Shown: positions 16,945-25,830, counted from the first letter of the stretch. The stretch is DNA of 64,000 nucleotides from Streptomyces sp. NBC_00239 (GCF_036194065.1 NZ_CP108096.1:62001-126000), one strand, 5' to 3'. Made by a program: numbers and translations. Notes: generated by a model not told the origin, from the sequence alone.

Positions 16945-18398
16945 CAGGCGTTCACCTCGCCGTCGAACTCGGCCTCGGCCTCAGCTGCGGCGGCCCTGTC
17001 GATCCGGGCGAGCGCACTCTGGTAGAGGTCTTTGTAGATCCGGGTGATGTCCAGACGCGCGATATAAAGCTCCGTGGACGTCACGCTCCAGTGACCGAGC
17101 AGGTCACGCAGGATGAGCATCGGCTCGTGCTTGCGCAGGTAGAGCGCGAGCGCCGCATCGGGATCGGTGTCCTCTATCAGGTCGGCAAGCCGTGCGTAGT
17201 AGCCCTTGATCAGCTGTTCCAAGGTCCGCATTGCCATCGAGTGGCGCAGCCGGTGGGGCGCCACGGTCGGGAACCGAGGCTCGTATCTCTGTCGAATTCG
17301 TGCCGAGGTGCGCCGAAAGACGGTCGCCCAGTCGACGAACGGCGCGCCCGTGGACCGCAGGCCCACCAGCGGGGATTGCCCCTCGGGTGTGACCAGGCAC
17401 AGGCGCTCGGCCGGCCGCAGACTCCTCCACGAGCGACGTACCCCATTGAGGCGCGCCCCCTCCCAGTCGGGCTCCTCGACGTACAGCGGCTCACCGAGCT
17501 TCGACGGGGGCCGCCACCTGAAGCCCTCTGCCGAGGCTGCCCTGTCCAGATCGATGTACTGGTGCATCGTGGCCAGCGGCTCGTAGTGGACCCACGTCGT
17601 ACGGTCCTTCTCGCCCTTGGTGATCGCGTACGCGAGCGGGAAGAGCACGGGAAGCGTCGTCGGGCGGGCTGGGAGCGGCGGGATCTCGTAGGTCGTCAGG
17701 TGGGTGAACTCCTTACTCCTCAACCCGCTGGACAGTACGAAGCCGCCCATAGCGGAGTTCCGGGCGCCTTCCCGGGGGCGGCGGTAGCGGAGGTCAGGTT
17801 CACCGAGCGGGTCGAGACCAGCGAGTGCCCGCGCGAAAAGCTCGGCGAAGTCCCACTCCAGATGCTTGATCGTCGTGTGAGGCCGAGGGCGCCCCAGCTT
17901 GGCCATGTTCTTCCTGACCTTCTCCAGCACGCCGTGGGACATCCTGTGCCCCACGCGGTAGGTGAAGGGCACGACGCTGAGCACGCCCTCGTCCTTCGCC
18001 CAGTCGTAGAAGGCGGACAGGATGCTCACGTGCAGGTTCCACGTGGTGTGGTCCCAGCGCACCTTCAGGGGGCCGGCCAGTCGGTACTCGGCGTACATGC
18101 TCAGCGCAGCACGCAACTCCCGGCGGTCATTGAAGGGGTGAACCCCGCGCTCCTGGAGGAACGAGAGCCACGCAGAGAGGCAGCCGGCGCTGTTCTCCCA
18201 TGTCCGCACCGCCGGCGCGCCGTTGATCGGCAGATCCCCGAGGTACCTGTTCGCCACCGTCGTCGGTCGCGGGGACCCGGGGGCGTCCTCCAAGAGCAAA
18301 TCATCATCGATGAGAACCGGCATCTGCTCGCGGATCAGCGGCTGACGCGCCACATCCCAGGTCTCCCACCCCGAAGCCGAAAAGCTGATCTTCTGCAT
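16944..18398 (-). CDS. Tyrosine recombinase A of the element
   Basis: 484 aa from the ATG at 18398; a TTG at 18446 is the alternative start, and neither has a strong ribosome site. All catalytic residues can be seen: SSGLRSKE (Arg about 225), HRLRHSMAM (about 380), LGHWSVTSTELY (His about 433, Tyr about 445). An N-terminal SAM-like core-binding region precedes them (WENSAGCLSAWLSFLQERGV). This is the first gene of the A-B-C-TnpC operon and lies about 100 bp from the element's right end, the position of tnpA in Tn554. Confidence 0.85.
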   Translation of the reverse strand: MQKISFSASGWETWDVARQPLIREQMPVLIDDDLLLEDAPGSPRPTTVANRYLGDLPINGAPAVRTWENSAGCLSAWLSFLQERGVHPFNDRRELRAALSMYAEYRLAGPLKVRWDHTTWNLHVSILSAFYDWAKDEGVLSVVPFTYRVGHRMSHGVLEKVRKNMAKLGRPRPHTTIKHLEWDFAELFARALAGLDPLGEPDLRYRRPREGARNSAMGGFVLSSGLRSKEFTHLTTYEIPPLPARPTTLPVLFPLAYAITKGEKDRTTWVHYEPLATMHQYIDLDRAASAEGFRWRPPSKLGEPLYVEEPDWEGARLNGVRRSWRSLRPAERLCLVTPEGQSPLVGLRSTGAPFVDWATVFRRTSARIRQRYEPRFPTVAPHRLRHSMAMRTLEQLIKGYYARLADLIEDTDPDAALALYLRKHEPMLILRDLLGHWSVTSTELYIARLDITRIYKDLYQSALARIDRAAAAEAEAEFDGEVNA

Positions 18399-18477
18399 GG
18401 CCGCAGACCATAGGTTTCCGACACGGCAGAGTGCAACAGACTGCAACAGGCCCTATCTGACGAGGGCTTGGCAATGC

Positions 18478-18510
18478 GACACAGCTGTTAAGCAGCAACT
18501 ACGTCATCGT
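18478..18510. repeat. Right end of the element: terminal repeat and core
   Basis: Reading inward from 18510 on the reverse strand: ACGATGA core, then CGTAGTTGCTGCTTAACAGC and TGTGTCGC. This matches the left end (CGTTAGTCGCGGC...CTGTGTC) imperfectly. The small palindrome ACAGCTGT lies at 18481-18488. Together with the core repeat this fixes the right boundary to within a few bases. Confidence 0.65.
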
Positions 18511-18796
18511 CTACGAAGACGCAGCGCGGCTCTTCGACAAAGTTGAGCGAGGTGTTACGCGCCGGGGCAGGACCAGGGTCGGGCCTGGCCACCACCTTGA
18601 CCCGGGGGTCCTTGGTGATGGCCCTCGGGACGAGGTCGGGCTGGGCCGTCGCCCCGTTGGGGGCGAGGATCCACCTCCAGAGGATCTCCTCCTGAGCACG
18701 AAGGCTCTCGTACAGCTCCTCAAGGAACGGCAGGCGGGCGGGGTTCAGCGCGGTCGGGGTGATGACGGCGACCTGCGCGTGGGGGCGTCGGGACAC
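18488..18796 (-). pseudogene. 5' half of the split glycosyltransferase gene
   Basis: The GTG at 18796 has GGAAGG six bases upstream. The frame encodes a GT-A start, VAVITPTALNPARLPFLEEL, then PAPARNTSLNF and CVFVDDD, and stops after VVAA at 18488, seven codons past the element core. The sequence after DDD belongs to the transposon. It is the last gene of the operon coming from 23159 and lies 32 bp after the 124-aa gene. Rejoined with 8503-8999 it gives a protein of normal length for this family, with the DDD metal-binding motif exactly at the junction. Confidence 0.85.
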
Positions 18797-18828
18797 GGGA
18801 GCCTTCCAGGAGGTAGGGCGAGCGGGTG

Positions 18829-19203
18829 CTATGCGGCGTGCGGCGGTGGGGTGGACCGGGTGGCTCCGGGGCGCTGTGCCCACGGGCCGATGACGTACTT
18901 GTCGGGCAGGTCGATCAGGCGGAGCCCCGGTGGCAGCGACGTCTGGAACGCCTCCAGTTCGGCGCCGGTGGGCGGGGCGGCGGGGGCTCGGGCCGCTGCG
19001 GCTTCGAGGAGCGCCGGGGCGTGGATGTCCTCGCCCGGTGGTCCGGTCCAGCGCAGGACGAGCATGCCGGTGCCGTAGTCGGGGTGCTGCTCGGGCAGGC
19101 CGGGGTGGACGGGCCGGTGCCACCGGTGGACCGGATCGAGGATGGCGATCGGGTAGATCGCTCCGATGCCGTAGCAGGCTGCCTGTACTGGGTGCCGAGT
19201 CAA
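18829..19203 (-). CDS. Hypothetical protein, 124 aa
   Basis: The TTG start has AAGGAG (the last codons of the PTS gene) eight bases before it, so it is translationally coupled to that gene. No family was recognised. There is a helical, Ala-rich middle (APALLEAAAARAPAAPP) and a conserved-looking end (LRLIDLPDKYVIGPWAQ). One TGMLVLRWTGP strand suggests a small soluble fold. It belongs to the MFS/ATP-grasp/EIIC/glycosyltransferase operon, and its role is unknown. Confidence 0.65.
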   Translation of the reverse strand: MTRHPVQAACYGIGAIYPIAILDPVHRWHRPVHPGLPEQHPDYGTGMLVLRWTGPPGEDIHAPALLEAAAARAPAAPPTGAELEAFQTSLPPGLRLIDLPDKYVIGPWAQRPGATRSTPPPHAA

Positions 19204-19204
19204 C

Positions 19205-20524
19205 TCACAGCTCCTTCAATCGTGCTGGTGGGGTTCGGGTGTGCGGTGCCGCGGGGCAGGGAGAGGGGAGCTCGGGGCCCTGCGGGCTGTCGGGACGCGC
19301 TGTGTCGGGTGGGGCGGGTGTGCGGCCGGGAGTGCGCAGGTTGAAGCGGGTGATCGCGAACCGGAAGATGACGTAATAGAGGGCGCCGTAGGCCAGGGCG
19401 AGTGGCAGCAGCAGCAACGGCCGTTGCGATATGGGGTAGTTGAGGACGTAGTCGATCGCTCCGGCGCTGAAGACGAAGCCCGTATGGATGTCGAGGAAGT
19501 TGACGATCGCGAGGCTGAGTCCGGTCAGGACTGCGTGCACGAGGTAGAGGGGGAAGGCTACGAAGGCGAAGGTCAGCTCGATCGGCTCGGTGACCCCGGC
19601 CAGGGAGCAGATCGCTGCTGCGGGCAGCAGCAGGGATCCGACGCGGCGGCGGTGCTCGGGCAGCGCGCTGCGCCACATCGCGAGAGCGGCGGCGGGTAGG
19701 CCGGCCATATAGACGGGGAAGAAGCCGCCCATGAACACGCCGGCGTCCGGGTCGTGTTGCTGGATGAAGCAGGGCACATCGCCCTTGATGCCGTTGCCGC
19801 AGTCGCCGGTCAGGTACCAGACAACGGCGTTGAGGGGCTGGTGGAGTCCGATGGGGCCAAGGAGACGATTGAGGAACCCGAAGATGCCTCCGCCGACGAC
19901 CGCGTTGTCCGACACGGCGGCCGCGGAAGCGGTGAGCACCCGCTCGACGGAGGGGTAGGCGAGCCCGAGCAGGGAGCCAGCAGCGATGGCGGCGAGGGCG
20001 ACGATCCCGTACGCGGCGAACGGGGGGATACGGCGCCGACCGGTGGTGACACGCTTCCAGATGGCCATGGCAAGTAGGGCGCCGACGATCCCGGCGAGCG
20101 CGCCGTAGGGCCAGCGGCCGGGCGGAGCGTCGAGATGGTCGGCAGGCAGCGGGTTGAGGACCAGGACCACCTTGGCCAGGATCAGGTAGGAGATGAGGCA
20201 GGCCAGGACCGGTCCGGCGGCGTCCTTGGCGCGGTTCAGGCCCAGGGCGATGCCGACGGCGAACAGCGCCGGGAGGTAGTCGAGGACGGCGGAGCCCGCT
20301 CCGGAGATGACCGCGGCCGTGGTGTGCAGAGCCGGGTAGCGGCCCAGGAGGTCGTCTTGTCCCAGGCGCAGGAGCAGGCCGGCGGCGGGCATCGCGGCGA
20401 TCGGCAGCGCGATGCCCTGGCCCATGCGGCGCAGCCGTGCCGTGAGCGTGGTCGGGTCCGCCGCTGCCGCGCCGTCGTCGGCCGGGGCGGCGGTCTTTGA
20501 CCGGGTGAACGGCAGGGTCACCAC
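19205..20524 (-). CDS. PTS EIIC permease domain, glucose/GlcNAc type
   Basis: 439 aa. The family signature is clear: an opening LRRMGQGIALPIAAMPAAGLLLRLG, GGGIFGFLNRLLGPIGLHQPLN, a substrate-loop region with FFPVYMAGLPAAALAMW, and GVTEPIELTFAFVAFPLY with the conserved Glu. EIIC domains move the sugar across the membrane while EIIB phosphorylates it. No EIIB domain is fused here and none is nearby, so it must borrow EIIB or act differently. The C-terminal 45 residues are Pro-rich. GTG start at 20524 with GGAGG upstream. A sugar permease beside a ligase, an exporter and a glycosyltransferase is unusual. Confidence 0.85.
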   Translation of the reverse strand: MVTLPFTRSKTAAPADDGAAAADPTTLTARLRRMGQGIALPIAAMPAAGLLLRLGQDDLLGRYPALHTTAAVISGAGSAVLDYLPALFAVGIALGLNRAKDAAGPVLACLISYLILAKVVLVLNPLPADHLDAPPGRWPYGALAGIVGALLAMAIWKRVTTGRRRIPPFAAYGIVALAAIAAGSLLGLAYPSVERVLTASAAAVSDNAVVGGGIFGFLNRLLGPIGLHQPLNAVVWYLTGDCGNGIKGDVPCFIQQHDPDAGVFMGGFFPVYMAGLPAAALAMWRSALPEHRRRVGSLLLPAAAICSLAGVTEPIELTFAFVAFPLYLVHAVLTGLSLAIVNFLDIHTGFVFSAGAIDYVLNYPISQRPLLLLPLALAYGALYYVIFRFAITRFNLRTPGRTPAPPDTARPDSPQGPELPSPCPAAPHTRTPPARLKEL

Positions 20525-20630
20525 GTGTTCGGCCTCCGGTCGGCGTACGGCGGGCGGAGGCGCCGTGGTGCGGTGGCGGCCAGGGCGCGGGACATGTCGG
20601 GGCTCCTGTGACGACGGGTCGGGGGTTGGG

Positions 20631-21893
20631 TCAGCGCACGCAGGCGGTGGTGCGGACGGGTTCGGCGATGTACACGGTGAGGCTCTGCAGTACTTGGTCG
20701 AGGCGCGCCTGGCAGGCGTCGGCGGTGGGGGCGCAGACCACGGCGTGGGCGAGGCGGTCGTTGATGGTGCTGTGCGGGCCGGCGGTGACGATGTCGCCCG
20801 ACTGTCGTGTCCAGACCAGGCGTTCGAGCCAGTCGGCGGTGAACGCGCGGGCGTGGGCGGTCTGGACGGGCCCGGTGACGGTTGGGTAGCGGAACTCGAC
20901 GGCTGCGCTCTGTGCCATGGAGGCGTTCAGGTCCGGGGTGTCTCCGGCGGCCATGGCGGCCTGGGCCTGCGGGAGGGAGATGCCGGTTGCGAGGTGGACC
21001 AGGCGCGGGATGAGGTCTCCGCCGAGGCGGGCGTTGATCTCGATGATGCGCGGGCCTTGGCGGGTGAGGCGTACCTCGACGTGCAGGATCCCGGTGGTGA
21101 TGCCCACGGCCTTGATGGCCGAGGTGACGACGTGGTGGAGGGCCGGGTCGTCGAGGAGCGGGTCGGTGGCGTCGACGAGGTGGCCGGTCTCCAGGAAGGC
21201 CGGCTCGGCGCCGAGCCGTTTGCGGGTGATCGCGGCGATGTGTACGTCACCGCGGCCGCGGACGGCGCACTCGACGCTGATCTCGGGCCCGTGCAGGTAC
21301 TCCTCGACCAGGACGCCGGCGGCGGCGCTCGCCTCCAGGCCGATCAGGGTCGCGGCGGCCGCGCTGTCGTAGTGGGCGGCGACGTGCTCGCGGTAGTCGG
21401 CGCGGTGTACGCCGGCGCTGCCGCCGAGGCCGCGCGGCTTGATGACGACGGGGTAGCCGATGGCGTCGGCGGCCGCGGTTGCCTCTTCGGCACTGTTGAC
21501 GAGGACGGAGCGGGCGGAGGGGACGCCGTGTTCGGCGAGGAGTTGGCGGGTGCGGGCCTTGTCCCGGCAAGCCTCGACGGCGTCCGGATCGGCGCCGGGC
21601 AGGCCGAGCTCCTTGGCCAGGTGCGCGACGAGCTCGACGTGGTGCTCGAGGTAGGTGGTGACGCCGGAGATCGGGTGACGCAGGGCGATCTCGGTGACCG
21701 CTCGGTGGACGGCTTGGTGGTCGTGCAGGTCGACGGTGACCGCGTCGCTGACGTAGGGCCGGGTCCAGGCGGGCGGCTGGTTGTCGAGGAGGACAAGGTG
21801 GTGGCGGGCGCCGAACTCCTGCAGGAGAAAGGAGCGGTAGGCGCGGTCGCCGGCGCCCAGGACGAGCAGGACGGGCTGGTTGTGGCGGGACAT
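20631..21893 (-). CDS. ATP-grasp ligase
   Basis: 420 aa. The ATG has AGGAGCC upstream. The pre-ATP-grasp start is VLLVLGAGDRAYRSFLLQ. The ATP-binding strand pair is YPVVIKPRGLGGSAGV (K for ATP, Gly-rich lid). EEYLHGPEISVE and the metal-binding IIEINARLGGDLIPRLVHLATG (Glu/Asn pair) complete the fold. Such ligases join a carboxylate to an amine through an acyl phosphate, as in peptide or amino-acid-conjugate natural products. Substrates are not evident. The gene follows an exporter by 15 bp and precedes a PTS permease, which suggests a small biosynthesis-and-export unit. Confidence 0.85.
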   Translation of the reverse strand: MSRHNQPVLLVLGAGDRAYRSFLLQEFGARHHLVLLDNQPPAWTRPYVSDAVTVDLHDHQAVHRAVTEIALRHPISGVTTYLEHHVELVAHLAKELGLPGADPDAVEACRDKARTRQLLAEHGVPSARSVLVNSAEEATAAADAIGYPVVIKPRGLGGSAGVHRADYREHVAAHYDSAAAATLIGLEASAAAGVLVEEYLHGPEISVECAVRGRGDVHIAAITRKRLGAEPAFLETGHLVDATDPLLDDPALHHVVTSAIKAVGITTGILHVEVRLTRQGPRIIEINARLGGDLIPRLVHLATGISLPQAQAAMAAGDTPDLNASMAQSAAVEFRYPTVTGPVQTAHARAFTADWLERLVWTRQSGDIVTAGPHSTINDRLAHAVVCAPTADACQARLDQVLQSLTVYIAEPVRTTACVR

Positions 21894-21908
21894 GGTGGCG
21901 GCTCCTGG

Positions 21909-23159
21909 TCAGTGAAGGGCGGGAACGGGGCGGGAACGGTGGATGAGCGCGGCCAGGGGCCAGGCCAGTGCGGCGCCGACGGCGCCGACGGTGAAGGTGG
22001 CGGCGGCGGCTAGTTCGTCGCCGCCGTGGGTGAGCGCCCATCCCGCGAGGGAGGGGGCGATGATGACCGCGCCGGCCAGCGTCGTTCCCCAGATCCCCGC
22101 GTACAGGCCGCGGGCGGTGGGCGGCGAGATGCGGTTGAGGAGGTCGGACGCGGCGACGAAGACGACGATCTCGCCCGGCACGGCGAGCGCGGCGGTGGCG
22201 GAGTAGCCGAGGGTGGTGGAGGCGAAGCCGGCGGCGCCCATGCTCGCGCCCAGGGCGAGGGAGCTCGCGGCGAAGAGGCCGGTCATCGGTTTGGGCTGAT
22301 CGGCTTGGCGGCTGAGCCAGCGGTTCAGCAGCGGGGAGAGCAGCAGGACCGCGGCAGCGTTCGCGGTCTGGGTCCAGCCGTAGGCCGCGGCGTCGAGTCC
22401 GTCTTTGGCCATGAGCATCGGGAGGGAGGAGAACAGGCTCGCGCAGCAGGTCAGGGCGCACAGACTGGCCAGGAGCAGCAGCCACAGGCCCCGGTCGCCG
22501 AGCGCGGCGCGGTAGTTGGCGGACGGGCGGCCGTCGGGGTGACGGTGAGGGTCGGCGGGAGGCAGAAAGCGCCAGACCAGGAGCGCGAAGAGCGTGCAGG
22601 CGGCGGCGTTGACCCAGATCAGGGCCTGGATACCGAGGGGGCCTGCGAGCATGCCGCCGGCGGTTCCGGCGACGGCCGCACCGACGTTGACGGCGAAGTG
22701 CCGCCAGGCGTTCACGCCTGCGCGGACGCCGTCCTCGGGGAAGGCGTCGGCGATCGCGGCGGTGAACACGGGCCGCGAGGCGTCGTAGACGATGCCGGCG
22801 GTGAAGGTCGCTGCGAACAGCGCGGGTACGGCGTGAGCCTGGGCGAGCAGGGGCAGGGCGGCCGCGGCGAGCAGCATCGTGGTGATGAGGGTGGCGCGGT
22901 GGCCGATGCGGTCGGCGAGCCAGCCGCACAGGATGGAGCCCAGCAGCCAGCCGGCGCCGAACACGGCGAGGATGGTGCTGACGGTCCCGGTGGTCAGGTG
23001 CAAGTCGCTCAGGCGGTACGGCAGGAACGGGTACGTGAACCCGAAGCCCCGGACGAGGAAGGTGCCGGCCATCAGCGTCCAGATCGCCGCCGGCCATCGG
23101 CGTGTGGTTCCGTTCCCGGCCCGGTCCGGTCGGCCGACCGGCGTGGCAGTGGTGGACAC
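21909..23159 (-). CDS. MFS exporter (12 TM)
   Basis: 416 aa from the GTG at 23159 with GGAG five bases before; the upstream in-frame extension is Pro/Arg-rich noise. Twelve hydrophobic segments, with motif A as GWLADRIGHRATLI after the second and a long hydrophilic loop (FLPPADPHRHPDGRPSANYR) between helices 6 and 7. Proton-linked efflux of a small molecule is likely. As first gene of the operon with an ATP-grasp ligase it could export the ligase product. Substrate unknown. Confidence 0.8.
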   Translation of the reverse strand: MSTTATPVGRPDRAGNGTTRRWPAAIWTLMAGTFLVRGFGFTYPFLPYRLSDLHLTTGTVSTILAVFGAGWLLGSILCGWLADRIGHRATLITTMLLAAAALPLLAQAHAVPALFAATFTAGIVYDASRPVFTAAIADAFPEDGVRAGVNAWRHFAVNVGAAVAGTAGGMLAGPLGIQALIWVNAAACTLFALLVWRFLPPADPHRHPDGRPSANYRAALGDRGLWLLLLASLCALTCCASLFSSLPMLMAKDGLDAAAYGWTQTANAAAVLLLSPLLNRWLSRQADQPKPMTGLFAASSLALGASMGAAGFASTTLGYSATAALAVPGEIVVFVAASDLLNRISPPTARGLYAGIWGTTLAGAVIIAPSLAGWALTHGGDELAAAATFTVGAVGAALAWPLAALIHRSRPVPALH

Positions 23160-23417
23160 ACAGACTCCAGCTGGGTTGCGGCGCGGATGGGCGGCGCCGT
23201 GAAGCGAAGGAAGGGGGCGGGGGTGCCGCCGGCGCGGGTGGCGGCACCCCCTGGTTGGCCGGGACGGGTCTGCTCTCGGAGGACGGGGAGCAGAACCTGG
23301 CGCCACTTCGGGGGCTGAAGGGCGGTCCTCGGCCGGGCCCGGCCGGGCAAGGGGTAATGCCCGGCCGGGAGTTCAGGGCGCTGCGGCGTCAGCCGCGCGT
23401 CAGGACCCTGTGGCTGG

Positions 23418-23795
23418 TCAGTCGAGCTGCATGTAGACGCACTGCTCGAGGTACTTCTTGTGGACCCAGCCGGTGGTGCCCTTCGTGATCCCGGTCTTGG
23501 ACTTGTGGTCGAGCTTGATCTTGATCCACGAGCCGCTGCTGGAGACCTTCGTGCCGGAGTCGCTCCAGCGGTAGAGCAGGCCGATCGACCGGTAGTTCGT
23601 GCTCGGCCCGCTCCGGAAGTTCACTGCCTTCCCGGTCACCGACCAGGTGGGGCAGGTGTTCTTCGCCGCGAGGGTGGCCGGGGCCTGCGCGGGGGTGCTC
23701 GCAAGGGCGGATGGGGCGGCCGCCAGGGTGACCGCGGCCCCCATGGTGAGGGTGGCGACCGCAACTCCGGCGCGGCCTATGAACTTGGTCTGCAT
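23418..23795 (-). CDS. Secreted bacterial SH3-like protein
   Basis: 125 aa from the ATG at 23795 with AGGAGAC nine bases before. There is a clear signal peptide with a basic start, a hydrophobic core (AGVAVATLTMGAAVTLAAA) and a likely cut after SALA. The mature part is an SH3b fold: AVNFRSGPSTNYRSIGLLYRWSD is the RSGPST loop, followed by SWIKIKL and TGWVHKKYL strands. Cysteines in NTCPTW and LEQCVY may pair. SH3b domains bind cell-wall peptides. It stands alone, with no lytic domain. Confidence 0.8.
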   Translation of the reverse strand: MQTKFIGRAGVAVATLTMGAAVTLAAAPSALASTPAQAPATLAAKNTCPTWSVTGKAVNFRSGPSTNYRSIGLLYRWSDSGTKVSSSGSWIKIKLDHKSKTGITKGTTGWVHKKYLEQCVYMQLD

Positions 23796-24301
23796 GCGTC
23801 GTCTCCTGAGCCGTTGACTGCGTTTCTCAATGAGCCGTCCGAATTCGCGGGCAGGACGAGTTACGACGTCCCGCGTGTGAAGCGGAAAGCACACGCCAGA
23901 AATCTAGGAGAGGTGCCCTGTGGATAAGTTCCGGCGATTTCCGACCCCCTCGCGCACCATCACGGCGAGCACGGTTTGTACGGAAATTCCGCTGGATGAT
24001 TCATCTCAACTGTGCGATTCCAGGCCCCAGATCGGATAGTCCACGAGGGATCAGCGGACTCCTTCCGGGCCTGTTCTGGGGGAGGTTTTCCGTGCCGCCT
24101 GGATCACTCTGCGGCTCGGATGGGAATTCAGGGTTGAGGCGGCACACGAGTGCGGTGGAATCAGCGCTGCCTCTGGAAAAGGCGGGGTGCCTCTCATCAC
24201 ATAGGCATGGAGCCCGTCGCTCGCCCGGTGCGCGGCCGCCATGGGAGATCGGTCGAAAGCCGAGCTCCTGAAGGGCAGTTGGTTCTCGCTATCGTGGGCG
24301 G
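23796..24301. other. 500-bp non-coding interval with an inverted repeat
   Basis: It lies between divergent genes. CGTGTG-N10-CACACG (23874-23895) lies about 80 bp upstream of the SH3 gene and could be an operator. The stretch 23930-24120 is relatively AT-rich for this window. Short open frames here have no ribosome site, and nothing else could be supported. Confidence 0.4.
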
Positions 24302-24544
24302 ATGCCAGCCCAGGACTACGTCGGGTTCTCGACGATGTTCGCTCTGGTGGGTATCGGGCATCTCTTCACCGCCGCGAACCGGTGGACGGGCGCACGACGG
24401 CAGGCCGCCCACGACCGAGCCCCGGAGAGCACCGCTCCCTTCGCCACCCGGCGCGCCAGGAGGACGTTCCACTTCCTGCTGGCCGCGGGCGTCTTCTATA
24501 CCCTCGCGGGCATCTGGCTGGGTTGGAGCGCATCGAGCGGCTGA
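24302..24544 (+). CDS. Small membrane protein, 80 aa
   Basis: Two hydrophobic segments (FSTMFALVGIGHLFTAANRW near 9-28 and FHFLLAAGVFYTLAGIWLGW near 56-75) flank a basic, polar loop. No family was recognised. The ribosome site is weak (GTGGGCGG). Its 3' end overlaps the converging gene at 24496 by 49 bases, a little unusual and a mild reason for caution. Confidence 0.5.
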   Translation: MPAQDYVGFSTMFALVGIGHLFTAANRWTGARRQAAHDRAPESTAPFATRRARRTFHFLLAAGVFYTLAGIWLGWSASSG

Positions 24545-24903
24545 CCGCCCTCGGAGTCCCGGGGTGCGGCCCGGTACGCGGCGATCAGTTCCGCCACGGG
24601 TTCGCTGGTGAAGCCGTCGGCTTCCTCAAGGGCCGCGAGTGGCAGCGGGTCGTGCGCGGCGTAGCCGAGGGCCGGCCGCCCGGTGAGGTGCCCGCACAGG
24701 GCGTCCAGGTGCTCCAGGAGGGCGGCTCGACGCTGTTGTTCGCCGGTCATGCCCTGCCACCAGTGCCACCGCTCCGCAGCATCATCTGGCCGGGCGGGCA
24801 GTGCACGGCGCAGTGCCTCAGCTCGGTCGGCGAGCGCCTTCCAGACGGGCAGGCGCAGCGCGGAGGTCAGGCTGTCCGATGCGGTCTCCACGGTGGCGGT
24901 CAT
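24496..24903 (-). CDS. Hypothetical protein, about 135 aa
   Basis: The start is uncertain: ATG at 24903, or TTG at 24933 ten codons earlier. The protein is helical, rich in Ala and Leu, with tryptophans (RWHWWQGMTGEQQRRAALLEHLDAL) and an acidic segment before GFTSEPVAELIAAYRA. It has no membrane segment and no recognised family. It faces the small membrane protein and overlaps its 3' end. Confidence 0.5.
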   Translation of the reverse strand: MTATVETASDSLTSALRLPVWKALADRAEALRRALPARPDDAAERWHWWQGMTGEQQRRAALLEHLDALCGHLTGRPALGYAAHDPLPLAALEEADGFTSEPVAELIAAYRAAPRDSEGGQPLDALQPSQMPARV

Positions 24904-25154
24904 GCCGTTTACGGTCGCACTCGGCACTGACAACGCGAGGTACCCGAGCAGCGGATGATCCGTTTGCGCTCTGAGGTGCGCCCGGTCGGGTCAGCCGACG
25001 CCGTTCGTCTGCACCTGCTGCTGGGCGAGCCGGACGGACCTGGACAGGCTCCGATCCCTGGTGGTCGGCGCAGCGGGGTTCCGGTCTCCGGGGGCTGTGC
25101 CGGCAAGGGAGGGGCGGGTGGCTCGGCGGTCTCGGCGGAGGCGGCCGGGGCAAG

Positions 25155-25766
25155 TTAGCGGGCGCGTGCGGTGGCGTAGTTCGTGTACCGGGGCGCGTGC
25201 GGCGAGCGCTGGAGCGTGGCATCGGCGATCTTCTCGAACTCGCCGCCGTACTGCGTGACGACGTCGCCGAGGATGTTGGCAAGGTTCTCGGCGACCTCGA
25301 CGAAGGGGTCGCCCGTCACCCACTCGGTGAGGACGTCGTCGAGGACCTCCAGGGCGGCGGTGTGTACGCGGGCGGCGGCGACGTCGGGGCCGACGTCCCA
25401 GGCGAGGCTGCGGACGACCTGGGATTCCGAGGATCCCGGCCGGCCCGCGAGGAGAGCGCCGGGGTGTCCGGTGTGCTGCTCTGCGGCCTGGAAGCCGTGC
25501 ATGAGGGCGACGGCGAGCGTGGTCATGGCCTGCTGGCCGGCCATCATCAGTGCTCCGCGGACGAGACGTACGTCCTGCGACGGTGGCGGTCCGATGTGCC
25601 GCACGGGGCCGCGAGTGGCGGTGAGTTCGCCGTGGGTGAGGCGTTCGGGAGGGAAGTCGTTGGCGGCCGCGTAGCGGTCCTCGGCGTCACCGGCCATGCG
25701 GCGCCAGGAGAATCCCTGGGCATCGACGAGCCGGGTGGGCAGCTGTGTGAGGGTGGGTTGGTCCAT
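25155..25766 (-). CDS. Hypothetical protein, 203 aa
   Basis: A soluble, largely helical protein with no recognised family. It contains DVRLVRGALMMAGQQAMTTLAVALMHGFQAAEQHTG in the middle (helical and amphipathic) and a long acidic helix VLDDVLTEWVTGDPFVEVAENLANILGDV near the end. Good codon pattern; ATG at 25766 with only a weak ribosome site. It lies 64 bp after the topoisomerase-like gene on the same strand. Confidence 0.55.
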   Translation of the reverse strand: MDQPTLTQLPTRLVDAQGFSWRRMAGDAEDRYAAANDFPPERLTHGELTATRGPVRHIGPPPSQDVRLVRGALMMAGQQAMTTLAVALMHGFQAAEQHTGHPGALLAGRPGSSESQVVRSLAWDVGPDVAAARVHTAALEVLDDVLTEWVTGDPFVEVAENLANILGDVVTQYGGEFEKIADATLQRSPHAPRYTNYATARAR

Positions 25767-25830
25767 GGCGCCGAGTGTGGCACTGGGCCGGGCCAGTTCT
25801 CACGGCTTCCTTCCGGCTCGTCGGCGGTGG

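Larger units (their letters stand above)
8993..18510. mobile_element. Tn554/RIT-like tyrosine-recombinase transposon
   Basis: About 9.5 kb bounded by a 7-bp direct repeat TCATCGT (8993-8999 and 18504-18510) and imperfect inverted ends. It holds, in order, a glycosyltransferase (reverse), a DHA2 exporter (+), a TnpC-like protein and three overlapping tyrosine recombinases (reverse). Tn554-family elements and 'recombinase in trio' elements use such recombinase sets. The insertion splits a glycosyltransferase gene whose halves sit exactly at the two ends, on the same strand and in register. That split is the strongest evidence for the boundaries; the exact crossover base within the 7-bp core cannot be fixed. 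Confidence 0.8.
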
